Of a stretch of DNA of 43,770 nucleotides, positions 18,033 through 25,622 are shown piece after piece. Source of the stretch: a virus; the IMG/VR virus record IMGVR_UViG_3300047388_000325, positions 1 through 43,770 of that record. The stretch is one strand, 5' to 3'. The notes beneath the pieces are model-generated. The model made no database searches and had not been told where the DNA came from. It saw nothing but the letters and a program-made list of their open reading frames with translations. Made by a program: the position numbers and the translations under genes. Every line of letters starts with the position of its first letter. Positions within the stretch are counted from its first letter, which is position 1.

Positions 18033-19397
18033 ATGGCCGACAAACCCGAGCTCGAGAGATATTTCGACTACCGTCCGGTACCGAAAAACAACACGCTGCC
18101 GACACCGCCAGAGCCGCCATACCATTGGCAGACGCTGCCACTGACCACCCGTAATCGTAGCGTCGAGTATGATCCCCACTCCGGCATGCTGGCGCCAGCG
18201 TTCGAGACTGCCATGCCGGCCATCGACGCCTTCACGGGTCGTGGCCCACCGCTTCGGAGCAGCGACATTGCCGACACGGCAATAGAAGCGGCTGGCATGC
18301 TTCCGACGAGCGTGCGAGCTTTTACTGCGCGCGTTACCAGACCGCCGCGCGACCAGGACCTGTTCCGGCGCGGCAACGCGACAATCGATCGCCTCTCCGG
18401 ACTCAACCATCCACCGTATCCGACCGGCTATCAGAACGAGGGCGGACTGCTCGGGCATTTTGCCGACACCGCGCAAGAGAATTTTCCGTTGGGGGCGACG
18501 CCCAAAACGTCGCCGGAGACTTTTACGGCGCTCGAGCGGCTCCGCAACAAGCCAGGCGGCCCTCCCAAACCCGATCCAGTCGCAGACGCGAACGACGCGA
18601 TGACCCAGGCAAGAATGGATACCGATCCTGCGCTCGGCAGGATGTTTGCCCAAATGAAACAGCTGTCGGCTGAATATGGCGAGCGGGCCAGTGGCCCGCC
18701 CTTGACGCTCGGTGAGTTGATCAGGATGCGCGAGAACCTTCCGCATCATGAACCTGGCGCGCCAGAGGCACGTGCGGAAATCGACAACGCCATCTACCAA
18801 CGGAACGACTTCGGCGTTGGGGATGCCTACCGCAACGCCCGCGGCAACCTTGACGCGGCAGACGCCTCTATCACGGCCGCTGGGACGCCGAACCCCGGTG
18901 CCGTCAGGCGCACAATGCTCAACACTGCCAACGCGCTTGAGCAAGGCGGGCCCCTGACTCCAAGTCTCACGGGAATTGGGGCTGCGTTGGTATCGCACGC
19001 GGCCGGCATGCCAGGCTGGCTCACCGCTGTATTGGGAGCAGGGGGAGTTGGCACAGGAGCCAAGGTTCCTGGCATCGGCCAGGCGCTCGGCGGTGTCGTG
19101 AGATCGCTGGCCGGCAAGCCGATCCCGCAAGGCGAGTTCGGCCCTGCCGCGGTGGCGGCGCGCACGAATTCGCCGATGTTCCGTGAGGTAGAAGGAAGCA
19201 TCGTCCCGTATTCACCGCCTGGCGGCGGGCTGCTGTCGCCGAGAGCACAGCTGGCGCAGGCACTCATGCTGCAGGACGCAGCAAACCGCGCACATGCGCG
19301 TCCTGCGGGTCCCGAGGGTCCTTACGACTGGGTGCGTGGCGCCCCGCCCGCCCCCCCGCAACAGGTCGACTATAACGATCCAGAGAATTCCTTGTGA
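18033..19397 (+). CDS. Ejection-type virion protein with hydrophobic segment
   Basis: A 454-residue protein following the large ejection protein by three bases. Residues 190-290 are helical and charged. Residues about 315-350 (GIGAALVSHAAGMPGWLTAVLGAGGVG) are Gly/Ala-rich and hydrophobic and could insert in a membrane. The C-terminus is Pro-rich. Position between a hydrolase-like ejection protein and the tail fibre supports a DNA-delivery role; no family recognised. Confidence 0.5.
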   Translation: MADKPELERYFDYRPVPKNNTLPTPPEPPYHWQTLPLTTRNRSVEYDPHSGMLAPAFETAMPAIDAFTGRGPPLRSSDIADTAIEAAGMLPTSVRAFTARVTRPPRDQDLFRRGNATIDRLSGLNHPPYPTGYQNEGGLLGHFADTAQENFPLGATPKTSPETFTALERLRNKPGGPPKPDPVADANDAMTQARMDTDPALGRMFAQMKQLSAEYGERASGPPLTLGELIRMRENLPHHEPGAPEARAEIDNAIYQRNDFGVGDAYRNARGNLDAADASITAAGTPNPGAVRRTMLNTANALEQGGPLTPSLTGIGAALVSHAAGMPGWLTAVLGAGGVGTGAKVPGIGQALGGVVRSLAGKPIPQGEFGPAAVAARTNSPMFREVEGSIVPYSPPGGGLLSPRAQLAQALMLQDAANRAHARPAGPEGPYDWVRGAPPAPPQQVDYNDPENSL

Positions 19398-19409
19398 TGG
19401 AGATGATCA

Positions 19410-21269
19410 ATGCCGCGTGACGGCTCAGGTGTATACTCGCGTCCCGCTGGGATTGACGCGGTCACCGACACGACCATCGAGAGCGCGAAGTACAATCTCA
19501 ACGTCCAGGACGTCGAGGCGGATCTCAACACGCCGCGGCCGATCTCGTCGGGTGGCACCGGTGCCAGCAATGCTGCCGATGCCATGGTGGCGCTTGGCGG
19601 CGAGATTGCAAACCAGCTCGTCACCAACTACGACACGTTTGTTTTTCAGCCAGGCTCTTTTGCGTCGGCACCAGGCGCGACCAGCGAACCGTTCCCAGGC
19701 GGATACGCGAGTGGAATTTGTTATGCCAAGGTCGGCCCAGCGTTGTTTTTAGAGGCCAGGCAGACCGATGTTGCGGCTCCGTCCCCGGTCAAGGTGAGAG
19801 CAAAAAGCGGTGCTGGCATTTGGGGGCCATGGACACTCGATAATCAGCCCGCGACAGATCTTGCCAATACCAAGGTCGCCAAGCTCGGCGACACCATGAC
19901 CGGCGACCTGACGATCAGCAAAGGCTCGCCAATTCTTGCCCTTAACGCAACGGCCGCAACCGCCAGCCAGATCACTGGGGAAAAAACCGGACTGCCGCGC
20001 TGGGTGGCATTGTTCGGCGACACGACTGTCGAAGGAGCTGGGAACACCGGGACAGATTTCCAGTTGCAGCGGTTCGACAATGCCGGTGCTCTGATCGACA
20101 CCGTTCTATACGCGGTGCGCGCCACCGGTCATGTGGGGGGCAACGGCTTTACGCCGATCGACGCCAATGACTTCACGGACAAGGCCTACGTCGATGCAGG
20201 CGTGAACGCTAAGGTGGCGAAGGCCGGCGACACCATGACGGGCAATCTGGTGATTGCGGTGCCGAGCCCAGGCTGGCCGACTGTCCAGATCCGTGGGGCG
20301 GCGAGCACGGCGGCGACCGTCGACTTTTTCCGCAATACCGCGCAACGCTGGTCGATCCAGGGGTTGCACCAAAGCAGCGAAACCGGGTCCGGCAACGCCG
20401 GCTCAGATTTTATGCTGCATTCGTTCGACGATGGCGGCAGCTATCTAGGCACGCAATTCACCATCGTCCGTGCCAGCGGCAACGTCGGTATCGGCACGGC
20501 GACACCGGGCACCAAACTGGATGTGAACGGCAGCATGCGTGCGAGTGCGGCGGCCGTCGCGGCAACGCTGCAGGCGACCGCCGGTCCTTTGTATGTCGAC
20601 GCCGCGGCCGGACAGAACGCGACGGTGTATTTGCGCGATACCGGCGGCGCGGCCGAAAAGGGTTATTTACTCTGGGACCGTGCCAGCAACGTCGTGAAAA
20701 TGTCGATCGCCTCTGGCGGCGAGGTCTCGATCGATGCCAACAACAAGGTGCGGACCGGTTACGGCACGTATGGTCGGGCTGGACAAGCCGGACTCGGCGA
20801 CGCCAACGCCCACAATTTCTACTGGACCGGCAGCGTCAACCAGATGTGGCTCGACGCCACCAATCTCGGCACGGTCGCCGTCACCTGCGACTACCGCATC
20901 AAGAAGGACGTCGTCCCGCTCGACAGCATGTGGACGGCGGTGAAGGCGCTCAAGCCGATCAGCTATACGCAGGCCGAGTTCACGCCGCCGGCCAACAAGG
21001 TGGCGCGTGCGAAAGAAGAAGCCGCACTGCGCGAGGCCAATCCAAAAGCGGAGATACCAATATATCCGCCGACGTTCGTCGCCGACGACATCGAGCGCTG
21101 GGGCTTCATCGCGCACGAGCTGCAGGAGACGCTGCTGCCGACGGCGGCGACGGGCGAGAAGGACAGCCCCAACGAGGTGCAATCGCCCAACCTGATGGCG
21201 ATCTGCGCGGCGCTCACAAAAGCATTGCAAGAGGCGATGGCTCGGATTGAGGCGCTGGAAGCAGCATGA
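19410..21269 (+). CDS. Tail fibre / receptor-binding protein with S74 chaperone domain
   Basis: A 619-residue protein. The N-terminal 50 residues (YSRPAGIDAVTDTTIESAKYN) look like a virion-attachment segment, followed by PISSGGTGASNA. Two fibre repeats with KVAKLGDTMTGDLTI and KVAKAGDTMTGNLVI lie near residues 152 and 269. Then comes a beta-rich shaft with NVGIGTATPGTKLDVNG and a C-terminal S74 domain starting at CDYRIKKDVVPLDSM, with GFIAHELQE and a final trimeric helix (MARIEALEAA). It should form trimers and bind the host surface. Confidence 0.85.
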   Translation: MPRDGSGVYSRPAGIDAVTDTTIESAKYNLNVQDVEADLNTPRPISSGGTGASNAADAMVALGGEIANQLVTNYDTFVFQPGSFASAPGATSEPFPGGYASGICYAKVGPALFLEARQTDVAAPSPVKVRAKSGAGIWGPWTLDNQPATDLANTKVAKLGDTMTGDLTISKGSPILALNATAATASQITGEKTGLPRWVALFGDTTVEGAGNTGTDFQLQRFDNAGALIDTVLYAVRATGHVGGNGFTPIDANDFTDKAYVDAGVNAKVAKAGDTMTGNLVIAVPSPGWPTVQIRGAASTAATVDFFRNTAQRWSIQGLHQSSETGSGNAGSDFMLHSFDDGGSYLGTQFTIVRASGNVGIGTATPGTKLDVNGSMRASAAAVAATLQATAGPLYVDAAAGQNATVYLRDTGGAAEKGYLLWDRASNVVKMSIASGGEVSIDANNKVRTGYGTYGRAGQAGLGDANAHNFYWTGSVNQMWLDATNLGTVAVTCDYRIKKDVVPLDSMWTAVKALKPISYTQAEFTPPANKVARAKEEAALREANPKAEIPIYPPTFVADDIERWGFIAHELQETLLPTAATGEKDSPNEVQSPNLMAICAALTKALQEAMARIEALEAA

Positions 21270-21484
21270 CGTGTGACGCCATGAGCGATGCCGATGGGGT
21301 CAGGCTGTTGATGCAGCGCGCCTTCGAACAGGCGTTCGCCACGCAAATCGGCAACCTCTATCGGGTCTATGTCACCAACGCGCCGAGCGTCGAGACCCAG
21401 CGCAAGAACACCGCGCGCGGCATCGAAAGTGCGGTGGCGGCCTACCGGCTTGCCGTAGAAGCGGTGGCGAATTGGAAGGGTTAG
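21266..21484 (+). CDS. Small protein after the tail fibre
   Basis: A 72-residue mostly helical protein with an ATGA overlap with the fibre gene; an internal Met at 21281 is an alternative start. Family not recognised. It is the last gene of the late operon, before a possible terminator. A fibre-assembly helper is one possibility. Confidence 0.45.
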   Translation: MTCDAMSDADGVRLLMQRAFEQAFATQIGNLYRVYVTNAPSVETQRKNTARGIESAVAAYRLAVEAVANWKG

Positions 21485-21504
21485 AGATCCTCCCCAAACT
21501 TGAT

Positions 21505-21530
21505 CCCGCACGCGCGCGGGGTTCCTTTCT
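21505..21530 (+). terminator. Possible late-operon terminator
   Basis: CCCGC (21505-21509) and GCGGG (21516-21520) form a short GC stem around ACGCGC, followed by GTTCCTTTCT. It separates the rightward late operon from the leftward repressor gene ending at 21530, where transcription converges. The T-run is weak. Confidence 0.4.
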
Positions 21531-21772
21531 CATCGTGGCGCGATCAGGCCAATGCGTGCCGCCCAGATCGGGCGCACGTCGGTAATGGGAAGCTCGTTTC
21601 TTGTCACCAGATGATACCAGCCGCGCTTCCACGCCTTCTCGATGCGCCGCATGTAGACCCTGCCGTCGCTGCTGGCGACAACACACATCTGACCAATCAG
21701 ATTGGGGTTCATTTGGCGCTTGGCGTCGTCGAAATACGCCAGCCAGTTCGGGTAGTCTGGATTGTTGTGCAT
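21530..21772 (-). CDS. C-terminal LexA/CI-like half of the repressor, downstream of an amber codon
   Basis: An 80-residue segment, in the same frame as the HTH gene upstream and separated from it only by TAG at 21821-21823 and 16 sense codons. The pattern WLAYFDDAKRQMNPNLIGQMCVVASSDGRVYMRRI ... ELPITDVRPIWAARI matches the C-terminal dimerisation half of S24-like phage repressors of rhizobia. The GxSM motif with the catalytic Ser of cleavable repressors is not seen (HNNPDY in its place). It may be made by stop-codon readthrough, by restart at this Met, or not at all. Confidence 0.6.
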   Translation of the reverse strand: MHNNPDYPNWLAYFDDAKRQMNPNLIGQMCVVASSDGRVYMRRIEKAWKRGWYHLVTRNELPITDVRPIWAARIGLIAPR

Positions 21773-21820
21773 CTCGAGCGCCGCATTCCAGGATACGGGC
21801 CAGCCTGGAGGTATCTTGAC

Positions 21821-22135
21821 CTACTGGATTTTGTCCGCCGCAAAGAAATGCACGAGATCCCCAGGCTCAACGTACCCGATCACGGGGATGGTTGGCTGGG
21901 TGTCATTAGCCGGTGGGTCGCCAGGAATTCCCATCAAAAGGTACTCTGATCTGACCCCGAACTTGTGTGCGTAGCGCTGTGCCTCCTCTGGGGAATAATC
22001 ACGTCCGCCCTTTTCTTGTGCATGCTCGTGGGCGTTATAAGTTGCCACGGGTACGTCCAGAGCTATGGCAGCCTGCCGAGCCGATTTGAAGTAACCTTCT
22101 CGTGCCTGCTTGAGGCGCTCGCCGCGAGTCGTCAT
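21821..22135 (-). CDS. CI-like repressor, N-terminal HTH half ending at an in-frame amber codon
   Basis: A 104-residue protein transcribed away from the Cro-like gene. Residues 4-40 (RGERLKQAREGYFKSARQAAIALDVPVATYNAHEH) form an XRE-type helix-turn-helix. YSPEEAQRYAHKFGVRSEYLLMG completes the DNA-binding domain, and PVIGYVEPGD is the usual linker into a LexA-like half. It ends at TAG while the rest of the family continues; without the TAG the frame would run to 21530 and give about 201 residues. It should maintain lysogeny and probably binds the CTACA-N3-TGTAG sites, which is inference. Confidence 0.75.
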   Translation of the reverse strand: MTTRGERLKQAREGYFKSARQAAIALDVPVATYNAHEHAQEKGGRDYSPEEAQRYAHKFGVRSEYLLMGIPGDPPANDTQPTIPVIGYVEPGDLVHFFAADKIQ

Positions 22136-22143
22136 CGCTTATC

Positions 22144-22304
22144 CTACATTACCGATGTCGGAATTGCCATATGTTTTGTCTACATAACGGGTCGCCGCAC
22201 CCCCCTACCAGAAAACTTGCTACATAACGAGTAGATATTCACAAATATTTTGCGGCACAAAGCGTCTACAAAGTGGAGTTGACTATGGCTCCTACACATT
22301 GTAG
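22144..22304. promoter_or_regulatory. Immunity operator region
   Basis: The space between the divergent repressor and Cro-like genes contains CTACA half-sites at 22144, 22180, 22220 (CTACATAACGAGTAG) and 22266 (CTACAAAGTGGAG, one mismatch), plus the perfect palindrome CTACACATTGTAG at 22292-22304. They are spaced 26-46 bases apart in the same orientation. This is the densest group of such sites in the genome and the expected place for a repressor operator. Confidence 0.6.
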
Positions 22305-22307
22305 AAA
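22279..22307 (+). promoter_or_regulatory. Promoter of the Cro-like gene, overlapping an operator
   Basis: TTGACT (22279-22284), a 17-base spacer and TAGAAA (22302-22307) form a sigma70-type promoter. The spacer end and -10 contain the palindrome CTACACATTGTAG, so a bound repressor would block it. Transcription would start close to 22314, next to ATG 22315, implying a leaderless message. Confidence 0.55.
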
Positions 22308-22314
22308 CGTAGCC

Positions 22315-22575
22315 ATGTCCATCACCACCTATGCAAGCATCATCACCCGCTGGCCCAGCTTCGGCACCTTTGCCAAGGATGTTGGCATCCCGCGCAAGCA
22401 CGCCCACGCGATGTACGCGCGCGACTCCATCCCGCCCTACTACTGGCTGGCCGTGGTCAAGGCCGCCGACGAACGCGGGTACAATGGGATCACTTACGAG
22501 CTGCTGGTGAAGCTCGCCTCAAAGGCGACGCTGCGCGTGCGCCGGCCGACCGTTCAACGCAAACAGCGGGCGTAA
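22315..22575 (+). CDS. Cro-like DNA-binding protein
   Basis: An 86-residue protein divergent from the repressor. WPSFGTFAKDVGIPRKHAHAMYARDSIPPYYWLAVVKAA follows the helix-turn-helix pattern of small Cro-like proteins next to repressors in rhizobial prophages. I prefer ATG 22315 because the promoter would start there. ATG 22285, which has a GGAG site, would add ten residues and place the promoter inside the gene. Expected role: repress the repressor promoter and favour lytic growth. Confidence 0.6.
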   Translation: MSITTYASIITRWPSFGTFAKDVGIPRKHAHAMYARDSIPPYYWLAVVKAADERGYNGITYELLVKLASKATLRVRRPTVQRKQRA

Positions 22576-22582
22576 AACCATG

Positions 22583-22846
22583 TCAGTCGAGGCCGGCTGC
22601 TTGCAAAACCTCGTGCAGCATCTCGTAGAGGTCGCGCGCCTCTTCGAGGCCGATAGAGATGCGCTTGCGCACCATCAGAACCTGCTCAACCGGAGCCCCT
22701 GGCGCGTACTCATACGGCTCCTGCTGGGCAAAACTAAAGATGATCGTGTCGTTGTACTGCGTCAACTGCGTGCACTTCTCGTAGTGTTCCCGCTCGGACG
22801 TATTGAAGTCGACAACTTTCAGCGCAGGTGCATTGGTCTGATCCAT
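22583..22846 (-). CDS. Small protein resembling DUF3467-type proteins
   Basis: An 87-residue protein on the minus strand, starting at 22846 about 8 bases after AAGGAAG. DTIIFSFAQQEPYEYAPG ... VRKRISIGLEEARDLYEMLHEVL resembles the strand-then-helix layout of DUF3467-like proteins. The opposite strand is also open over 22580-22924, but that reading has no clear ribosome site and looks like a shadow. Function unknown. Confidence 0.5.
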   Translation of the reverse strand: MDQTNAPALKVVDFNTSEREHYEKCTQLTQYNDTIIFSFAQQEPYEYAPGAPVEQVLMVRKRISIGLEEARDLYEMLHEVLQAAGLD

Positions 22847-22942
22847 GATCTGCTTCCTTGCCCAGGAAAAGCTGGTGCAGTGGTTGTAGACAGCCACACG
22901 TGTTGGTCGGTGACTAGATGTTAGTGGGTTGCACCATAGCGG

Positions 22943-23025
22943 ATACGTTGCGTAGGCGGAACGGATTTCGACGAAAACTAAACCTAATTTTCAGGAGCTG
23001 GAACCGACCCTTCTACGTTGCGTAG
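22943..23025. promoter_or_regulatory. Pair of CGTTGCGTAG elements in a divergent intergenic region
   Basis: The 213-base gap between the minus-strand gene ending upstream at 22846 and gcrA at 23060 has ATACGTTGCGTAG at 22943-22955 and CTACGTTGCGTAG at 23013-23025. Both share the 10-mer CGTTGCGTAG; the second is a perfect palindrome around TTG. The geometry matches the CTACA-N3-TGTAG operators but with the inner base changed symmetrically. They may be operators for a second regulator. Confidence 0.4.
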
Positions 23026-23059
23026 CGGCCCCACGCGACCGCGCACCAAAGGACACCGC

Positions 23060-23530
23060 ATGGCGTGGCCACAAGAGTGGAACCAACAGTTACTCGCAAG
23101 CCTCACGGAGTTCGCCAGGCAGGGACTGACCGCCAGCGAGATCGCCGCGGAGACCGGCCGCACCCGCAACGCCGTCATCGGTAAAATCCATCGCCATAAG
23201 ATTCCTTGGAATTCCCAGGGGGGTCGGCTCGTCGCCAAGCGCAAGCGCAACCGCAAGCCATCCCCCAGCCGCGCATCACCCGCCGTTATGGACGCGCGCC
23301 TGCACGAGAAGATCGTGCGGCGGGAAGTGCCACCGCTACCGCCGCCGGCGCCGATCATCGAACCCCAGATCGGCACTGTGACGTTCGCCGACCTAGCGCC
23401 GCATCATTGCCGATGGCCATTCGGTGATCCAAGGACTCCGGAGTTCCGCTACTGCGGGCTGACCCAGATTGACGGCAAGCCCTATTGCCCCGCGCACGCC
23501 CGCGTGGCCTGGGAACGGTGGCGGCCATGA
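23060..23530 (+). CDS. gcrA: GcrA-like cell-cycle transcription factor
   Basis: A 156-residue protein. Residues 4-48 (WNQQLLASLTEFARQGLTASEIAAETGRTRNAVIGKIHR) match the N-terminal DNA-binding domain of GcrA. The C-terminal part has the expected cysteine-rich module CRWPFGDP ... FRYCG ... PYCPAHA (Cys117, Cys132, Cys143, His146). In alphaproteobacteria GcrA binds sigma70 and activates promoters carrying methylated GANTC. A phage copy could redirect host transcription. The gene is co-transcribed with the nuclease and replication genes (ATGA overlap). Confidence 0.85.
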   Translation: MAWPQEWNQQLLASLTEFARQGLTASEIAAETGRTRNAVIGKIHRHKIPWNSQGGRLVAKRKRNRKPSPSRASPAVMDARLHEKIVRREVPPLPPPAPIIEPQIGTVTFADLAPHHCRWPFGDPRTPEFRYCGLTQIDGKPYCPAHARVAWERWRP

Positions 23531-23946
23531 GACGCGAGCGGCCTGAGGACAAAATTCAGCGCGGCGTGATCGCCCACCTGCACGCGCGCGGTGTGCCCAA
23601 CATCTTCTTCTTCCACGTCCCCAACGGCGGCAAACGCTCAAAGATCGAAGCCGCGATCCTGCAGGGTCTCGGCGTGCGCGCCGGCGTCCCCGACCTGTTC
23701 ATCATCAAGGGCGCCCGCGTGTTCGCGATGGAGCTCAAGGCCCCTGGCCGTTTGCTCAGGTCCGCGCAGCGCGAGGCGTTGGCGGCGCTCGAGCGTGCCG
23801 GCGCAATCACTGCAGTCTGTGACAGCATCGATATGGCGGTCGCCGTGCTCGAGGATTGGGGCGTGCTCCGCGGTAAGGCCTCGCTGCGCACGATCGGCGA
23901 CCTCGCCACCCGCATGGACGAGCGCCGCAAAATTCAACAATCGTGA
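23527..23946 (+). CDS. VRR-NUC domain nuclease
   Basis: A 139-residue protein overlapping gcrA by ATGA. HVPNGGKRSKIEAAILQGLGV at residues 30-50, then GVPDLFII (Asp56), MELKAP (Glu69, Lys71) and SAQREAL (Gln81) match the VRR-NUC family of PD-(D/E)XK nucleases. These occur beside phage replication genes and may resolve branched DNA. The length is that of stand-alone phage forms. Confidence 0.85.
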   Translation: MRRERPEDKIQRGVIAHLHARGVPNIFFFHVPNGGKRSKIEAAILQGLGVRAGVPDLFIIKGARVFAMELKAPGRLLRSAQREALAALERAGAITAVCDSIDMAVAVLEDWGVLRGKASLRTIGDLATRMDERRKIQQS

Positions 23947-23954
23947 GGGATGGG

Positions 23955-25037
23955 ATGAACCGGCCCTGGCTCAAATTCTACCCCCGCGATTGGAGGGCCG
24001 ATCCGCGGCTGCGCATGTGCTCGCTCGCGGCGCGGGGGTTATGGGCTGACATGATTGGCTACATGCACGAGGCAGTGCCCTATGGTCACCTTCTTATAGA
24101 CGGTAAGCAGCCGAGCACGGCAGACCTTGCGGCTCTTGTAGGGCGTCCGCTGAACGAGACGCGCAAGGCCATCGAAGAACTCGGCACCCACGGGGTCTAC
24201 AGCCTGGGCGACGAGGGTACCATTTTCTCGCGGCGTATGGTTCGCGATTGCGATAGGTCAGAGGAGGGAAGATCGGAGATAGAAGCTAGATGGGGGAAGC
24301 CAACAGGAGCCACCAGAGCGCAGCGGCTATCTGCGGCACGAGCTAAAGGAAAGCACACCGAGGACGAATGGAACTCATTATGCGAGGTATTTGAATATAA
24401 GTGCCTGCGATGTGGAGGTGAGGATATTGTAAAGGATCACATTAAGCCAGTTTACCAGGGCGGCAGTGATGCGGCCGACAACCTCCAGCCGTTATGTCGA
24501 ACGTGTAACGCGGCGAAGGGTCCAGATTGCACAGATTTGCGTGAAAGCGTCTTGGTGGGGTGGCGTTTACTTTATCAAAAACGCCTAGGTGAACGCCTAG
24601 GTCGTGAACCAAAAACGTCTACTCAGATGCCAGATACCAGAAGCCAGAAAGAAGAAAGAAAGAACGCGCGCGAGCGCGCTTCGCCCGATTTCGACGACTT
24701 TTGGCAAAGGTTTCCAAACAAAGTTGGAAGGCAGGCTGCACTGAAAGCCTTTGAAAAGACGGTGAAATCTGGAGTAGTCACCCTTGAATTCCTGCTTTCT
24801 GCACTCGACCGCTACTGCAACAAAACCGACGACCGGCCGTGGTGTAATCCGGCAACTTGGCTCAATCAACACCGGTGGAATGATCAACCAGCGCAGGTAA
24901 TTCCCAATGGAAAGCTCACAGTTCACCAAGCTGCGGCCAACCTCACGGCCCGAGTCCGAGCCCTCGACGAACCTGCCCCGAGCGACCTATGCGACCGAGC
25001 GGGCGGAGGTGTTGTTCGGCGGATACCGCCGAGGTGA
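23955..25037 (+). CDS. Phage replication protein with embedded HNH endonuclease
   Basis: A 360-residue protein. Residues 1-100 are a winged-helix replication-initiator/DUF1376-like domain (WLKFYPRDWRADPRLRMCSLAARGLWADM). Residues about 116-192 are an HNH endonuclease with Cys150/Cys153, DHIKP (Asp161-His162), Asn176 and Cys181/Cys184. Residues about 245-312 (FDDFWQRFPNKVGRQAALKAF, WCNPATWLNQHRWND) resemble the C-terminal part of helicase-loading O-type proteins. The HNH stretch is visibly richer in A/T and in codons rare elsewhere here (AGA, TTA, ATA), so it was probably inserted later. ATG 23955 follows AGGG; GTG 23943 is possible. Confidence 0.75.
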   Translation: MNRPWLKFYPRDWRADPRLRMCSLAARGLWADMIGYMHEAVPYGHLLIDGKQPSTADLAALVGRPLNETRKAIEELGTHGVYSLGDEGTIFSRRMVRDCDRSEEGRSEIEARWGKPTGATRAQRLSAARAKGKHTEDEWNSLCEVFEYKCLRCGGEDIVKDHIKPVYQGGSDAADNLQPLCRTCNAAKGPDCTDLRESVLVGWRLLYQKRLGERLGREPKTSTQMPDTRSQKEERKNARERASPDFDDFWQRFPNKVGRQAALKAFEKTVKSGVVTLEFLLSALDRYCNKTDDRPWCNPATWLNQHRWNDQPAQVIPNGKLTVHQAAANLTARVRALDEPAPSDLCDRAGGGVVRRIPPR

Positions 25038-25437
25038 CGCCAACGATCCTGAGCGATACGTGGCCGCGATTGCCGCGGTGCTTGCCTGCTACGAACCTGA
25101 CCTAATCCGCGAAGCAACGGACCCTCGCACCGGCATTTCGGCCGCGGAAAAGTTCATGTCGTTCATGCCGAATTCTGGGGAATTGAAAGCCTTCTGCGAC
25201 GCACTCGCTCAGCGCCGGCGCCGGATGGGCGAATATGCCGCGATGCCGCGGTCTGATTTCCGGCGGCTGGAGGCCCCGCCAAGGGGTCCAGGAGCCCGTG
25301 CCAACGTGTTTTGCTCGGCCAGCAATGGCCGCTACCAAGTTCTCTGTGAACGCGCTGAGAACCCCGCCAGCAACGCTCTGGACTTTCGCTACGACGTCGA
25401 GCGCGGTGGGATTTGGGTGAACCAAAACTGGTTGTAA
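24907..25437 (+). CDS. Replication-associated protein, partner of the O-like gene
   Basis: A 176-residue protein whose start overlaps the replication gene by 131 bases. ERAEVLFGGYRRGDANDPERYVAAIAAVLACYEPDLIREATDPRTG and KFMSFMPNSGELKAFCDAL form a helical domain that I associate with proteins encoded after replication initiators in rhizobial prophages. A helicase-loader (P-like) role is inferred. The C-terminal 60 residues are not recognised. Confidence 0.6.
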   Translation: MESSQFTKLRPTSRPESEPSTNLPRATYATERAEVLFGGYRRGDANDPERYVAAIAAVLACYEPDLIREATDPRTGISAAEKFMSFMPNSGELKAFCDALAQRRRRMGEYAAMPRSDFRRLEAPPRGPGARANVFCSASNGRYQVLCERAENPASNALDFRYDVERGGIWVNQNWL

Positions 25438-25440
25438 TTA

Positions 25441-25620
25441 ATGACCTACACCCTCCTGATCTTCACCTGGCTCGGCGCCGTCCACAGCGTGACCCACATC
25501 GACGGCTACAGCTCGCTGCAGGCCTGCCAGTCGGTGTCGACCCAGATCGCCGTGCCACTGCCCTTCCGGATGCTGGCGGTCTGCATCAGCGGGCCGGACC
25601 GCAGGTCGTTGTTCCCTTAA
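25441..25620 (+). CDS. Small protein with hydrophobic N-terminus
   Basis: A 59-residue gene starting four bases after the previous stop. It begins with a hydrophobic stretch (YTLLIFTWLGAVHSV) that could be a signal or membrane anchor, followed by GYSSLQACQSVSTQI, a pattern seen in short rhizobial proteins with a conserved Cys. Function unknown. Confidence 0.5.
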   Translation: MTYTLLIFTWLGAVHSVTHIDGYSSLQACQSVSTQIAVPLPFRMLAVCISGPDRRSLFP

Positions 25621-25622
25621 TA

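Noticed and set aside
22580-22924. Plus-strand gene opposite the 22.6-kb minus gene
   Set aside because: The minus-strand reading has a proper ribosome site and a protein-like pattern. The plus reading is a Leu/Val/Arg-rich shadow.
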